Shown: positions 53,243 to 63,255 of the stretch, in pieces
Numbering within the stretch: position 1 is the stretch's first letter
Layout: the number at the start of each line of letters is the position of its first letter
Assembly (NCBI GenBank): GCA_028023455.1
Contig: JAQFVV010000031.1
Span: forward strand, 8,796,093 to 8,860,092
Direction of reading: 5' to 3'
DNA: 64,000 nt
DNA from: Epiperipatus broadwayi
Lineage: Eukaryota; Onychophora; Udeonychophora; Euonychophora; Peripatidae
Notes under the pieces: model-generated
Told to the model about the DNA's origin: nothing
Database searches by the model: none
The model's input: only the letters and a program-made list of their open reading frames with translations
Translations under genes and position numbers: made by a program

Positions 53243-54560
53243 TTGATGATGGAATTTGGTGGATCATTTATGCATAAAACAGCTAACTATATTGGTAAAT
53301 TGTTACAAGATATGTTGGGTTTTGGAAGATATACAATTGCATATTCTTATGAATTTGTTGATAGAATTAAAAATATAAAAATAAATGATAATGATCTGTT
53401 AGCTTCATTGGATGTAACAGAATTATATGGAACAATAGATCATCTTCATTCTATAAATTTAATTGAAATTAAAGTAATTAATATGTCTGTAAATAAACAT
53501 TTAATAAATTTTATTATTGAATCACTAAAATTTATAAGTAATAATGTTATTGCAACCTATAATGATAGATTTTGTAAAATGGGTAAAAGATGGCCAATGT
53601 GATTATCTATGGTAGCACAAATTAGTAATTTTACATTGTCAAAATATGAAGATATTATATTTAATTCTTTTAATTTTGAAGATATTAAAATTTATACCAG
53701 ATATGTTGAGGATGTTTTTGTTTGTGATCCTAATGACATTATTGATGTTCTTTTATATAATCTGAATAATTTAAACAATTTAAAATGGATTATTGAGAAT
53801 GAACAAAATGGAAAAATAAAATTTTTGGATTTACAAATATTTAGAGATGCTACTAATTTAAAATATAAATTAATTTTTAAACCTATTGGAGAAAGAGGAT
53901 ATATTCATTTTAAATCATGTGTTTCAATGATATATAAAATGGCAAGTCTGAAATCATTTTTGCATCACAATGATAAATTATGTAAATATAAGAGTGATAA
54001 AATTTTAAATATTGAACTTTTTGCTAATGAACTTTTAAAGGTCGGTTATGATAAATACCCAATTTTGCATATAGTAAATTCATTTAATATTAAGAAGAGT
54101 GTTTACAGTGTTACTTTAGATAATAAAAAATGGATATCTATGCCATTTATAAATAGCATGCATTCTAAATTAATTAAGAATATATTTAAAGAAAAGTATA
54201 ATATTTCATTTTGTGTTCCTCCAAATGTTAATTGATTGATTAATAATTCTAAGTATATAATTCCTGAATTGCAAAGAGGTAATATAATTTATCAGATTTC
54301 ATGCGGATGTCAGGAATTATATATTGGTGAATCGAGATGTTCTGTGGAGAAAAGATTGAAGTAGCATCAATTATTATATAATTGAATTAAAAATAATGCA
54401 AATAGTCAATTTAATATAGCTTCAGTATTCTTTGACCATGAAAAGATTTGTAATTATAGGTTTACATTTAATAATAGTGAAATAAAAATATTAATGGAAG
54501 AAAGAAATCATAAAAAGAGGAAAATTAAAGAGGCAATCATCCTTAGGATGATGTTATTAA
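53243..54560 (+). pseudogene. PLE-A RT/GIY-YIG ORF, plus copy
   Basis: A single frame with stops at 53600-53602, 54233-54235, a TAG near 54362, and TGA near 54383. The blocks are LLASLDVTELYGTIDH (palm A), MGKRWPM (palm B), YTRYVEDVFV (catalytic YVDD to YVED), KIKFLDLQIF, then NIIYQISCGCQELYIGESR (intact GIY-YIG) and EKRLK. At three of the four stops the minus copy has CGA (Arg), so they look like C-to-T decay at CpG. Confidence 0.85.
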
Positions 54561-54629
54561 TATGCAAGTTGCAAATATGGCCATACACAGCTTATGAAAA
54601 TATATGTAACATTAAGTTTAAAAATTTGA

Positions 54630-54685
54630 AATTCAGTTAAAGCTGATGAGGTTTACCACATAATCGAAAGCACTAAAAAAGAATT
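54630..54685 (+). ncRNA. Hammerhead-like motif of PLE-A, plus copy
   Basis: CTGATGA (54643-54649), extra G, stem II GTTTAC-CAC-ATAATC (one mismatch), GAAA (54666-54669), AGCACT. Core and GAAA are intact. Outer stem I may form between GTTTAAAAATT (about 54616) and GAATTTAAAC (about 54681). Confidence 0.55.
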
Positions 54686-54714
54686 TAAACTATAATATTG
54701 TATTTACTATTAAA

Positions 54715-54828
<114 letters not shown>

Positions 54829-54829
54829 A

Positions 54830-56920
54830 ATTCATATAAAAATGAAAAAGATAAGGACATAAGAAATGGATGAATTTGCCTTACATACTAAATTTGGGGG
54901 CAAAATGTAATGTTATGTGAAAGGAAGTGAAATGTTGGCCTTAGAATACAAATTTAAACAGGTTGATCAGTAATAAAATAACAGCATAGATAAGATGGGG
55001 TGATCTAATATCATGAACTATAGTCAATTGGGTTTCCCATTCTATATTATGGAGAAATTGGGACAAAATTAAGAGCAAAAATGACTTCATATTAGCCTAA
55101 TTCAAAACATAAATTTACTGGAATAATTTAAATAATGAAATATAAAGTGTATTAATTAGAAACAATAAAATGAAATTGAGGTCACTATAAATATAAATTC
55201 AGCACTCCGATTTTGATTGGAATACCAAGAAAAATAAAATATCACATCGTCATTTACAAACACCTCAATAGGTTTACACAAAATACCTATATATCAGCAC
55301 AATGATGTGCCTGTATAATACTTTAAAATTAACATCTATGAGTGATCATAAACCAATAATAAATATTCAATTCATTTTTAAAAATACATAAATGATTAAT
55401 TTTATCATACATGTATGTGTGCATGGAAATGTGTGCACACACTAGATTTATATCCTAGGATATTTCATTTGGCAAAAAAATATTCTTATTTAATGATATT
55501 ATATTTTCACAAGATCTAATTAATTCCATATTATATATATATATATACACACACACACATAAAATTTCTACACACATATGTGCCTATTACTAATTTTACA
55601 AATCAAAGTTATTAGGTCATTTTGATTAAAAGATGATTTACTTTTTAAAAAAATATGTGTCTCTATTGCTTCTCTGACAATCCTTAATAAAAAATTATTT
55701 TCTTTTTTTTAAACAAAAAATTATAAGATCCAGTTTGAAAAGTTCCTTTAAAATTCAGGTTTTTGTTTCTTTATTTATAATAAAAAAGATTTTGGAATTA
55801 TTTTTTTTAATTTTGAAATAAATCTTTTATGAATCAATCCTCTGTTGTGAGATACATAATTTAAGCCAAACTTATTTACTTTTAACCTTGTAAATTAGAG
55901 ATTTTAACAACATAGTTAATTTTTAGCATAATATTTGAATTGTTTTTCTACTCAACAAATAATATCTGTTAATGAAGTATATCTCCTATATAAATACTAT
56001 ATAATATATACATCTATAATAACTGCCTTTCTGCTTTTTTGCAAATTGATAAAAATGCATATGTATAACTTATAGCATGATACTTTTTCAGTAAACTAGC
56101 TAGTATTAGAATCTTTTGGTAAACTGTCCTATTGGAACACAGTAAATTGGCCTATTGACATCTTTGTGAAAGCTATAAATTTGATAACTGCTAGCATTCA
56201 GTCAGTTTCATTCAGTCTCTATAATTTGATAGACCTCAGGAATAATGTTTAATACACAATATAGGCTATAAAATACAAAAAGGTGGATCTTGATTACATG
56301 TGGATTCAAACTCCACCATCATGATATTAGCAGAAGCTTCACTTCTTGCCTTCAGTTATAACTTCATACTAATAATCCTCTCTATGATGTCATGCCCTCT
56401 TAGTCTTTTTTTAATCTTTTTATTATCAGGGTAAACAAATAAGAAAACACAGTAATTAAAAGTAAGGTTTCATTATCTTGCTTGAAAAATGTTGGTGTCT
56501 CTTTTTAGTTCACTTTAACTTTTCAAAAAAACAATTTTGTAGGATTTTATTAAAGTATTTAATCAAAAAAATTTCTTAATCTAATTTAACAGAAATAGAG
56601 TGGAAGTTTATAATTGTTAGTATATCTATTACAACATAAAAGCATGCTTGCATTAGATTTCTTTTTTTAATGACCAAAATCAGAAGATAACCGTAAATAA
56701 TTTTTTTTTTAAATGTTTAATTTATAATAATTTTTGTAATTCAAAATTATTATTTAACTATCAACAGTTATTCTAGTGCAATATAGTAAATATCCACAAA
56801 AAATTTTGTTTGTTTGTTTCTGCTGTTCCTTTCAACTTATATATACATATATATGCACACACACTACTATATTATTGTATGTCATGAGACACATAACTTT
56901 CTCAATATATATATATTTAA
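54830..56920. other. Unique AT-rich DNA
   Basis: Contains a short (CA)n near 55550. No supported gene or repeat family. Confidence 0.6.
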
Positions 56921-56924
56921 AACA

Positions 56925-57048
56925 CAAAATCATAAAACAATACAATACTAGATAAAATCCAAAATTTTTACCAAAATCCTTACATGACCATGGTTTCATC
57001 TACTTCAAATAGAACTTCTAAAGTGAAAATCAAACTAAAGAAACAAAC

Positions 57049-57052
<4 letters not shown>
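56925..57052 (-). mobile_element. PLE-C 3' region fragment
   Basis: Complement of 60341-60475: GTAGATGAAACCATGGTCA, AAGGATTTTG, AAAATTTTGGA.TTTATCTA and ATTGTATTGTTTTAT are shared. It lies against an (AT)n array, as the PLE-C copy at 60.3 kb does. Confidence 0.7.

Positions 57053-57054
<2 letters not shown>

Positions 57055-57110
<56 letters not shown>
57055..57110. repeat. (AT)n microsatellite
   Basis: Uninterrupted AT array between the PLE-C fragment and a less AT-rich block. Confidence 0.95.
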
Positions 57111-57113
<3 letters not shown>

Positions 57114-57440
57114 AACTGGACCCCCATATAACCCTTTTATTACATCAGTTGTAACAATTTTCTGATGAGCATGCTGCAGGAAGGAACTATCAATTGGCAT
57201 TCCCCAATGCAGAAGTTAATGCCCCCTACAACAATATTTCCTGCTCATCAGAGGATGTAGTACCATAGAGACTGGAAGCGTCTAAACATTTCTATGTTTG
57301 GTTTTCCAAACAGCGCCATTAGAGTTCCGTCTCACTACAACGTGACTTGCCTAGGTCTAGTTATGCCAGACGTAGCTCAGAAGGCATGAGATTCTCATGA
57401 ACAAGTGCTATAACTGATGAGTGATGCAATAAAACAAAAC
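57111..57440. repeat. Less AT-rich block with inverted repeat and A-box-like word
   Basis: TCTGATGAGCA (about 57161) and TGCTCATCAGA (about 57242) are perfect complements around an ~70-bp centre. Further right, ACGTAGCTCAGAAGGCATGAG (about 57370) matches a pol III A box (TAGCTCAGAAGG), but no B box follows at tRNA spacing. Probably a repeat fragment. Confidence 0.4.
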
Positions 57441-57829
57441 AGAATTGGATAACTGGATAACTAAATTTAATTTTTAGTAACAATAATTTTATTAAATAAA
57501 AATTAATTTGCAAGTTCTAATAAAGTTCATTCCTATCCATATGATGACTCATTTTCATTTCATTTATGAAAAAGTTAGAAGCAGTTTGTTGATCAATAGT
57601 TTATTTGCAATTCATTTTAATAAAGTTCATCCTTCATTTCAAATAAAGGCTCATTTTTATGTATCTTAGGTAAAGGATTCAAAGGGTCTTTTAACTAGTA
57701 GACGTCTACCAATACTGCGTGAATATTTTCCACTCTTTATTTCATATCTGTACATCCCTTTTAGGTAGGTAAATAGGTAAGATGGGCTATTCCAGATCTG
57801 GAAGGTTTCTATAATTCATTCAAGTATCA

Positions 57830-58440
57830 ATGTACATTGGTGCTCATAAGTTTCATTATTTTTTTTGTATACAAACAAGATTCATGTAAGCATTTGTAAT
57901 TTTTATAGTACATTATGTAAACAATCCTTGTTTTGTCGACTATCCATAGTTCAGTCAGTGTAAATGTGCATCTATGTGCATAAGTTTCATTACTTTCTCC
58001 ACATAATACTAATATGCAGGCAAGCATTTATAATCCATCAAATAATGTGAACAATTCTGAGTTTGTGGATTATTCATAATCCAGTCAGTGTAAATGTGCC
58101 TAAGTTTCATTACTTTCTTTACATAATACCGATCTGCAGGCAAGCATTTATAATTCATATAGTCTTTTATTATTTTATTTATAATTATCAAAACAAATAA
58201 TGTGAACAATTCTGAGTTTGTGGATTATTCATAATCCAGTCAGTGTAAATGTGCATAAGTTTCATTACTTTCTTTACATAATACCGATCTGCAGGCAAGC
58301 ATTTATAATTCATATAGTCTTTTATTATTGTATTTATAATTATCAAAACAAATAATGTGAACAATTCTGAGTTTGTGGATTATTCATAATCCAGTCAGTG
58401 TAAATGTGCATCTATGTGCATAAGTTTCATTTATAATTTT
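57830..58440. repeat. ~155-bp tandem repeat, four units
   Basis: CAGTCAGTGTAAATGTGCAT recurs at about 57952, 58083, 58238 and 58393 (spacings about 130, 155 and 155). Units share CATAAGTTTCATTACTTTCT, ACATAATACCGATCTGCAGG and CAAGCATTTATAATTCAT. Each has the hairpin TGGATTAT/ATAATCCA; in the oldest unit it reads GACTAT/ATAGTT, so the stem partly covaries. Confidence 0.85.
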
Positions 58441-58504
58441 CTATTTTCATGCAGCTACATTATTCATAATTCTCATTTATAAATTTCCAGTAACAAACGT
58501 ATTT

Positions 58505-58725
58505 TATGTAGTTACTTCATAATTTCAATTTATAATTTATAATAAAGACGTTCAAATATTTTTATAAAATAATTTTTGTGCAGCTATTTCATAATTTCAA
58601 TTTATAATGTATAATAAAGACGTTCAAATATTTTTATAAAGTAATTTTTATGCAGCTATTTCATAATTTCAATTTATAATTTGTAATAAAGATGTTCAAA
58701 TATTTTTATAAAATAATTACCTTCC
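58505..58725. repeat. 72-bp tandem repeat, three units
   Basis: CATAATTTCAATTTATAAT at 58518, 58590 and 58662, exactly 72 bp apart, each followed by AATAAAGACGTTCAAATATT and TTTTTATAAA. It continues straight on from the 155-bp array. Confidence 0.9.
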
Positions 58726-59289
58726 AGTTGACCAGTCTGATTTATTAAAAAAAAAGGGTGGGTTATTTCATCTAGATAGCATTTCATTATCTTGTAAAAT
58801 CATGGCTTGGTATGGAGAGTTGAAGCTGTTAGTTTACTCTTTTATCATTACAATTCCCTTAATAATGCTTTCTTTTTCCATTTTTAAGTGTTTGTAAAAG
58901 CTATATTTTAAGGAGACGAAAGTCAGAATTGAGTAATACACTTAAAAAAAATCCAATTTGATTTACCTCTCTCTGAATTGATAGAACAGCTTTCTTTTTT
59001 GCCGTGTCCGATTTGCATACTGCCCCATTTTAGCCCAAACGTTTTTTCTTTTCTTCTTAATGATTGGATAATCTATTTTTTTTAGTGTGAGAGATAAGAA
59101 AGCAAAATGATATAACACTTTATTCAAAACGATCGATCAAAAAATTAAAAATATAATCTTTTTAACAAATCACAGCTTTTATTTACCTCTTAATTTTGAA
59201 ACTATAAACTTTTTGCTTTATTTCATTCCCAATTTGATCAAATCACGCTAGTCATTTTTAAATGGGGGGGAGACCTTTTGAATATATAT
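58726..59289. other. Unique DNA
   Basis: No gene, RNA or repeat recognised. Confidence 0.6.
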
Positions 59290-59605
59290 ACGAGGAACAG
59301 TATATCTGTTTCAATATATATATATATATACAAACAAACTTTTCCATAATTTATTTCACACACCAATTTCTCTTAATATCAAAACATGTCTTCATAAAAT
59401 TTATAGCCCCAGATTCAAAAAGTTTTATCGTCAAAGTCTCCTTTATTTTTTTTAATTCATTCTTTTCATAAAAAATAACTGATGTGTTGTTAAACAATAT
59501 TCTATGAACTGTATGTAATTCATAAATATACAAAGCTGAGTTAAGAGACCTATGTTTAACTCTACTTATATGAACCTTAATCTTTTCATTAAGGCTAAAC
59601 TTTTA
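59290..59605 (-). mobile_element. Penelope-like element PLE-C, minus copy (C-terminus only)
   Basis: Minus-strand frame starts KLSLNEKIKVHISRVKHRSL and continues (59533-59351) YELHTVHRILFNNTSVIFYE and LTIKLFESGAINF: the end of a GIY-YIG domain. Homologous to 59990-60220 of the plus copy. The 3' side reaches (AT)n near 59320. Heavily 5'-truncated. Confidence 0.8.
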
Positions 59606-60258
59606 GAAGGTTTAATAATTTTAATAATAATGCTGATATTCAAAGAGGATAATTTGCTGCTGATTATGTAAAATTGAGTTATAATTATGATTTTTTTTTA
59701 GAAATTTTGTATTTAATAATAATGTTTATAGTCAGAATATTAATGATACAAATTTTGTTGTTAAGGATAACGAGTATGTGTCTTTACCATTTAAGTCTTC
59801 AATATATAATTTGGTTGATAAGAATAGTCACTTGTTAGGACAAATGAAAGTTGCAGGAAAAAATGGGTCTGATTTGAATTTTTTAAATAATAGTTCAAAG
59901 CAGTCTATTGATAGTAGATCTAATCCTGGTATCATTTATAAGATATCATGTAAATGTAGTAAGTTTTATGTAAGTCAGAGTAAGCTTAGCCTTAATGAAA
60001 AGATTAAGGTTCATATAAGTAGAGTTAAACATAGGTATCTTAACTCAGCTTTATATATTTAAGAATTGAATACAGATCATAGTATATTGTTTAACAATGC
60101 ATTGGTTATTTTTTTATGAAAAGAATGAATTAAAAAAAAAAATAAAGGAGACTTTGATAATAAAACTTCTTGAATCTGAGGCTATCAATCTTAAAGAAAA
60201 ACATTTTTTAATATTAAGGGAATGTAGTGCTTGAAATAAATTATGGAAAGATGTGTTT
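59606..60258 (+). mobile_element. Penelope-like element PLE-C, plus copy (linker and GIY-YIG)
   Basis: Starts near the RT-endonuclease linker: VKDNEYVSLPFKSSIYNL, then (59778-60062) HLLGQMKVAGKNGSD, PGIIYKISCKCSKFYVSQSK (GIY-YIG core, YIG worn to YVS) and LNEKIKVHISRVK. Past a stop it continues NTDHSILFNNALVIF and IIKLLESEAI. The RT is absent. The head-to-head junction with the minus copy lies near 59600. Confidence 0.8.
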
Positions 60259-60260
60259 GT

Positions 60261-60261
<1 letters not shown>

Positions 60262-60333
<72 letters not shown>

Positions 60334-60340
60334 TTGTGTG
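60262..60340. repeat. (TA)n(TG)n microsatellite
   Basis: AT array running into TG repeats, between the PLE-C ORF and its distal 3' region. Confidence 0.95.
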
Positions 60341-60475
60341 TGTTCCTTTGGTTTGATTTTTACTTGTGAAGGTCTATTTGTAGTAGATGAAACCATGGTC
60401 AGTAAGGATTTTGCTTTAAAATTTTGGACTTTATCTAATATTGTATTGTTTTATAGTTTTACATTTTATTTTATT
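60341..60475 (+). mobile_element. PLE-C distal 3' region
   Basis: Homologous to 56925-57052 (inverted). Contains conserved TAGATGAAACCATGGTCA: GAAA followed by palindromic ACCATGGT and C, the layout of a hammerhead's GAAA-stem III-cleavage base. The upstream core (CTTGTGA here) is poor, so no ribozyme is claimed. Confidence 0.5.
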
Positions 60476-60479
60476 ACTA

Positions 60480-60600
60480 GCATAGTGTTAGGCATTTTGC
60501 TTATATATATATATTGTAATGCAATAAAATGAAAAATATAGCATAGTGTTAGGCATTTTGCTTATATATATATATTGTAATGGAATAAAATGAAAAAAAA
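60480..60600. repeat. 61-bp tandem duplication
   Basis: GCATAGTGTTAGGCATTTTG occurs at 60480 and 60541, with (TA)n and TTGTAATG.AATAAAATGAAA repeated in register. Confidence 0.9.
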
Positions 60601-60954
60601 GACATTATTTTACATGCCCACACTTTAGATGTCAAAATCTGTATAAAATCAACAAATGTGATGTTTGCTCTTATATATCCCACAAATTGGATAAACTAAA
60701 ATTTGTAACAATATAAAATTTACAACTCCACACCTGTATTAATATAAATGGATTAGCTGAAATTAATAGAGCTATACAAATTGGACAAACCAAATCTATG
60801 ACAATATAAATTTAAGCAATAATTTTATTTAAGCTCTACTAATAAAGTAAAATAAAATTTATATAGGAATAAAATAAGATACTATCAACAACATTAATAT
60901 ATTAGATATATGGTTACCTGACTGGACATCAAACTGTAATACACAATTTAAAAT
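60601..60954. other. Unique AT-rich DNA
   Basis: Short words repeat (ATTGGATAAACTAAAATTTG / ATTGGACAAACCAAATCTAT near 60688 and 60779). No gene. Confidence 0.5.
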
Positions 60955-61180
60955 AATTCATTTGTAACAAAAAAAACATTTATAATTGGTAATAAAAAAA
61001 GAAGATATAAATTAATATTAAAGTTTATCAGCTAAACGTTTTCGAAGATCCATGCCTAATATTCGTAGCCTTCATATGAGGCATGGATCCTCGAAAACGT
61101 TCAGCTGATAAATTTTAATATTAATTTATATCTTCTTCTTTATTAACAATTATAAATAAGTGTTTTTGTTACATAATATT
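60955..61180. repeat. Palindromic hairpin element, ~105-bp arms
   Basis: Left arm about 60955-61064, right arm about 61078-61180, with a short centre near TAGCCTTCATATGA. Each arm read outward from the centre gives GGCATGGATC, TCGAAAACGTT, AGCTGATAAA. The right side also reads GAGG-CATGGAT-CCTC-GAAA-AACGTT, which matches hammerhead stem II, GAAA and a palindromic stem III. The core before it (CATATGA) fits poorly. Confidence 0.7.
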
Positions 61181-61784
61181 GAGAAGTAAAACTATATTTA
61201 TTAAATAATTTATTTGGAAATTTATAACAGATATATCAAGTAATGATTTATATTGGGATTTCTTTATAAAATAACCATTTTATTATTAACTAGTAAAATT
61301 TGCAATATTAAAAGAATGAATAAAATTATTTAAATTTGATGATTATATACAGTGATTGTATAAATTGTATAAAAACTGAATTATTATTGTTATGTTATGC
61401 ATAACTACTAAATCAAATAAGACTTATTAACTCAATTTTAATAATAAATAATAATTTTCATTACAAAATAAATAATATGACATTAATTAATATGTTTTAA
61501 ATAGTTTTGATCAATATATTATAAAATATTATATTTCTTTCAATTGTAATATAATGCTAAAACATTGCACATTTTTGACACCAAAGAAAATATTTATTTA
61601 CTTGTTGCCTCCAACAGACAATATATAGAAAAGAAAAATACAAATCTGTTTTAATTCTCAATTACTGTTTATTTGTGAAAGAATGAAAACAAGTTATTAA
61701 ATAAAATTTAAATTATAATTGTTTAAATTTAAATTTAGATTTAGTTATTAAAATCTTCTTTATAGTTAATTATATATCTATATA
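61181..61784. other. Unique AT-rich DNA
   Basis: No gene, RNA or repeat recognised. Confidence 0.6.
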
Positions 61785-61883
61785 AGTATAAGGGATTTGA
61801 ACTCAGATTTTTAAGCACCCTTCAACTATCCACACTATCTCATACAACTGATACACATGACCACACACATGTAGAAAAGATAC

Positions 61884-61942
61884 ATAATCACCAATATACG
61901 TAGTTTATGCTAAACCAGCATTCATCAGTTGGTCCAGATTAT
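61884..61942 (-). ncRNA. Hammerhead ribozyme, family e, copy 2
   Basis: Minus strand: ATAATC (61942-61937), CCAA, CTGATGA (61928-61922), stem II ATGCT-GGTTT-AGCAT, then AAA for GAAA, a stem III region with TACGTA, TTGG and GATTAT. Stem I is perfect in both halves. The GAAA change probably weakens it. Confidence 0.75.
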
Positions 61943-62590
61943 CATCTCCCACACATACATATAATCAGTGCTTAGTTTATCTTAAAATATCAAATGTTTA
62001 TACTTTAAGGGACATGCTTCAATCTACTCCAATCTCCAACTTTTCAGTCATTCATGTCATTGAAAATCTGATGATGAAAACCCAAATCCCATGCTGATGT
62101 TGATATTATTGTCATGCCCATGTTGACCTCAAGTCACTCTGATCCCTCATGTAGAGGACCTTATTCATTTAAATACATAGAAGAGGTATGGGTAGGATAC
62201 AAGCTTGATGTGTAAATATTTGAAAACCAGGTACTCTTCACAAACCTGGAAGCTTAATTGTAATCATAGGGGATAATTAAGCTCCCAGGATTATGAAGAG
62301 TGCCGGGTTTTTAAATATTTAAACATCAAGCTTGTATCATACCCATACTTCTATGTATTTAAATGGATAAAATCCTTTACATGAGGGGTCAGAGTGACTT
62401 GAGGTCAACATGGGCATGGCAATAATATTGGCATCAGGATGGGATTTGGGTTTTCATCATCAGATTTTTAATGATATGAATGACTGAAAAGTTGGAGATT
62501 GGAGTAGATTGAAACCTGTCCCTTAAAGTATAAACATTTGCTATCTTAATATAATCTGAGCACTGATTACATATATTTTTGTGGGAGATG

Positions 62591-62649
62591 ATAATCTGAA
62601 CCAACTGATGAGTGCTGGTTTAGCATGAAATATGTATATTGGTGATTAT
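62591..62649 (+). ncRNA. Hammerhead ribozyme, family e, copy 3
   Basis: All conserved parts are present: stem I ATAATC (62591-62596) and CCAA (62601-62604); CTGATGA (62605-62611); stem II GTGCT-GGTTT-AGCAT (62612-62626); GAAA (62627-62630); stem III ATA-TG-TAT; cleavage base A62638; TTGG (62639-62642) and GATTAT (62644-62649) closing stem I. An internal loop in stem I could contact the stem II loop, as in natural type I hammerheads. Predicted to be active. Confidence 0.9.
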
Positions 62650-63054
62650 GTATATGTGTGTGGGTATGTGTATCAGTTGTATGAAATAGTGTAGGTAGTT
62701 TAAGAGTTCTTGAAAATCTGAGTTCAAATCCCTTATACTTACAATTAAGTTCCCAGGATTGTGAAGAGTGCCTAGTTTTCAAAGATTTACACATCAAGTT
62801 TGTATTGTGCCCATCCCTCTTCTATGTATTTAAATGGATAAGGACATTTACATGAGGGGTGAGAGTGACTTGAGGTCAACATGGGCATGACAATAATATT
62901 GACATCAGCATGGGATTTGGGTTATAATCAGATTTTCAATGATATGGTTGACTGAAAAGTTGTAGGTTGGAGTAGATTGAAGGCTGTCCATTAAAGTATG
63001 ACAATTTGCTATCTTAATATAAACTGAGCACTGATTATATATGTGTCTGAGATG

Positions 63055-63113
63055 ATAATCTGGACCAACTGATGAGTGCTGGTTTAGCATAAAATAGGTA
63101 TATTGGTGATTAT
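63055..63113 (+). ncRNA. Hammerhead ribozyme, family e, copy 4
   Basis: Same architecture: ATAATC (63055-63060), CCAA, CTGATGA (63069-63075), GTGCT-GGTTT-AGCAT, AAAA for GAAA, stem III ATA/TAT around GG, cleavage base A63102, TTGG and GATTAT. It lies exactly 464 nt after copy 3, cleavage site to cleavage site. The G-to-A change in GAAA should reduce activity. Confidence 0.8.
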
Positions 63114-63255
63114 GTATTTTTTCACATTTGTATCAGTTATATGAGATAGTGTGGATAGTTGAAGGGTGCTTGAAAATCTGAGTTCAAATCCCCTATACTT
63201 ACAATTGAGCTCCCAGGTTTGTGAGGAGTGCCTGGTTTTCAAATATTTATATATC

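Larger units (their letters stand above)
61785..63255. mobile_element. Family e retrozyme-like cluster: inverted plus tandem units
   Basis: Three units: minus about 61785-62258, plus about 62262-62740, plus about 62741-63200, then a partial unit to 63255. Shared landmarks include CCCAGGATTGTGAAGAGTGC, GACTTGAGGTCAACATGGGC, GGAGTAGATTGAA.CCTGTCC, the hammerhead, and GAGTTCAAATCCC. The last is a good pol III B box (GGTTCRANTCC), preceded by TGGATAGTTGAAGG, an A-box-like word. No protein is encoded. Non-coding units with a pol III-like promoter and a hammerhead recall schistosome Sm-alpha SINEs and animal retrozymes. Confidence 0.8.

Noticed and set aside
57155-57260. CTGATGAGCA words as a possible hammerhead
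   Set aside because: Two inverted copies of the core word exist, but neither is followed by a stem II and GAAA at the right spacing.
57370-57420. tRNA gene
   Set aside because: An A-box match exists, but there is no B box at normal spacing and no cloverleaf.
58040-58410. CUGAC plus 8-bp hairpin plus AAAC on the minus strand as a hammerhead
   Set aside because: The core would read CUGACUG and lacks both the GA before stem II and the G after it.
60227-60532. 101-codon frame with Tyr-Ile and Cys-Val runs
   Set aside because: Runs through (TA)n(TG)n in the PLE-C 3' region.
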